From: Bacillota bacterium
GTDB taxonomy: Bacteria > Bacillota > UBA4882 > JAAYXC01
Reading direction: 5' to 3'
Assembly (NCBI GenBank): GCA_012516115.1
Contig: JAAYXC010000421.1
Location: 1-6,797 of the forward strand
Length of the DNA stretch: 6,797 bases
The position numbers were made by a program, and so were the translations under genes. Numbering within the stretch: position 1 is the stretch's first letter; each line of letters starts with the position of its first letter. Below, piece after piece: positions 6,374 through 6,797 of the stretch. The notes below the pieces were generated by a model, which had not been told where the DNA came from, made no database searches, and saw only the letters and a program-made list of their open reading frames with translations.

Positions 6374-6797
6374 AGACCACCTGGCGTTTCCGGCTGGCCA
6401 AAAGGGGGAAGATGCGCTTCCTCTCCCATCTCGACCTCATGCGCACCGTGGCCCGGGCCTTTCGCCGCGCCGGGCTGCCTCTCGTTTATTCCGAAGGTTT
6501 CCACCCGCATCCCCTTTTCTCGTTCGGGCCCGCCCTGGCGGTGGGGATCGAGAGCGAGGCCGAGTACTTCGACGCCGTCCTCCGGGAGGACCCGGGCCCG
6601 GAAGAGGAAATCTGCGCCCGGCTCAATGCCGTCCTTCCCCAGGGGCTGGTCATCCGGGCGGCCGGGCGGCCGCTTCTCGATGGCCGTTCCCTGGCCGCCC
6701 TTCTCGATGCCGCGTCTTACCATCTCTGGCTCGCCGGGCCTCGGGAGGCGCTGGCGGCTTTCCCCGCCCTCCTGACGCGCACCAGCTTGCCCTATCG
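6370..6797 (+). CDS. TIGR03936/DUF2344 radical SAM-associated protein (N-terminal part, truncated by the window edge)
   Basis: Partner protein of the preceding radical SAM enzyme; the two are adjacent in many anaerobic Bacillota and in some genomes are fused into one polypeptide. The visible 142 residues begin MKTTWRFRLAKRGKMRFLSH and continue with LDLMRTVARAFRRAGLPLVY, SEGFHPHPLFSFGPALAVGI and ESEAEY, which is the characteristic N-terminal block of the DUF2344 family. The family is usually somewhat over 200 residues, so roughly a third is missing to the right. The ATG overlaps the upstream TGA (ATGA), and GGGGGTGATC lies just before it, so the two proteins are probably made in coordination. 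Biochemical role is unknown. In related genomes ribonuclease G and the genes for ribosomal proteins L21 and L27 often follow; that region is outside this window. Confidence 0.93.
   Translation, partial: MKTTWRFRLAKRGKMRFLSHLDLMRTVARAFRRAGLPLVYSEGFHPHPLFSFGPALAVGIESEAEYFDAVLREDPGPEEEICARLNAVLPQGLVIRAAGRPLLDGRSLAALLDAASYHLWLAGPREALAAFPALLTRTSLPY

Noticed and set aside
1..6797. Search by eye for CRISPR repeats, tRNA/rRNA genes, insertion-sequence ends or tandem repeats
   Set aside because: No spaced direct repeats, cloverleaf-like sequence, transposase motifs or long inverted repeats were seen. The window is ordinary packed coding sequence.

Overview
The window is a GC-rich (by eye around 60% or more), densely packed stretch of a chromosome from an endospore-forming Bacillota. 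The evidence is the gene content: two subunits of a GerA-type spore germinant receptor and the sporulation pair SpoIVFA/SpoIVFB. The high GC, the protein style and the order spoIVFA-spoIVFB-radical SAM-DUF2344 suggest a clostridial, possibly thermophilic lineage (Moorella/Desulfotomaculum-like). The precise taxon is inference.

Layout. Positions 1-2712 are on the minus strand: a GerA-family A subunit (upstream, starting near 2712) followed with a 3-base overlap (CTTGA junction) by a GerAB-family permease-like B subunit. The B subunit stops at 56, but its conserved C-terminal sequence continues in another frame down to position 1, so the gene appears to carry a one-base frameshift. A C subunit, if present, would lie beyond the left edge. 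A short divergent region (2713-2838) separates this from a plus-strand operon: spoIVFA (2839-3543), spoIVFB (3540-4565), a TIGR03960-type radical SAM protein (4535-6373) and its partner of the TIGR03936/DUF2344 family (6370 to the right edge, truncated). Every junction in the plus-strand set overlaps, so translational coupling is likely.

Function. SpoIVFB is the membrane-embedded metalloprotease that in Bacillus subtilis cleaves pro-sigma-K in the outer forespore membrane. SpoIVFA is its scaffold and regulator, with a degenerate LytM fold. GerA and GerAB act later, in the inner spore membrane, sensing germinants. The two radical SAM-linked proteins form a widely co-occurring pair whose chemistry is, to my knowledge, unestablished. 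In related genomes they usually precede rng-rplU-rpmA-obg.

The less ordinary signals are the frameshift in gerAB, two genes whose best-supported starts use rare initiation codons (CTG for gerA, ATT for the radical SAM gene), each behind a strong Shine-Dalgarno, a stem-loop just before the radical SAM gene, and a non-conserved-looking SpoIVFB tail. There is no tRNA, rRNA, CRISPR array or insertion sequence that I can see, and no gene-free stretch longer than 300 bases.
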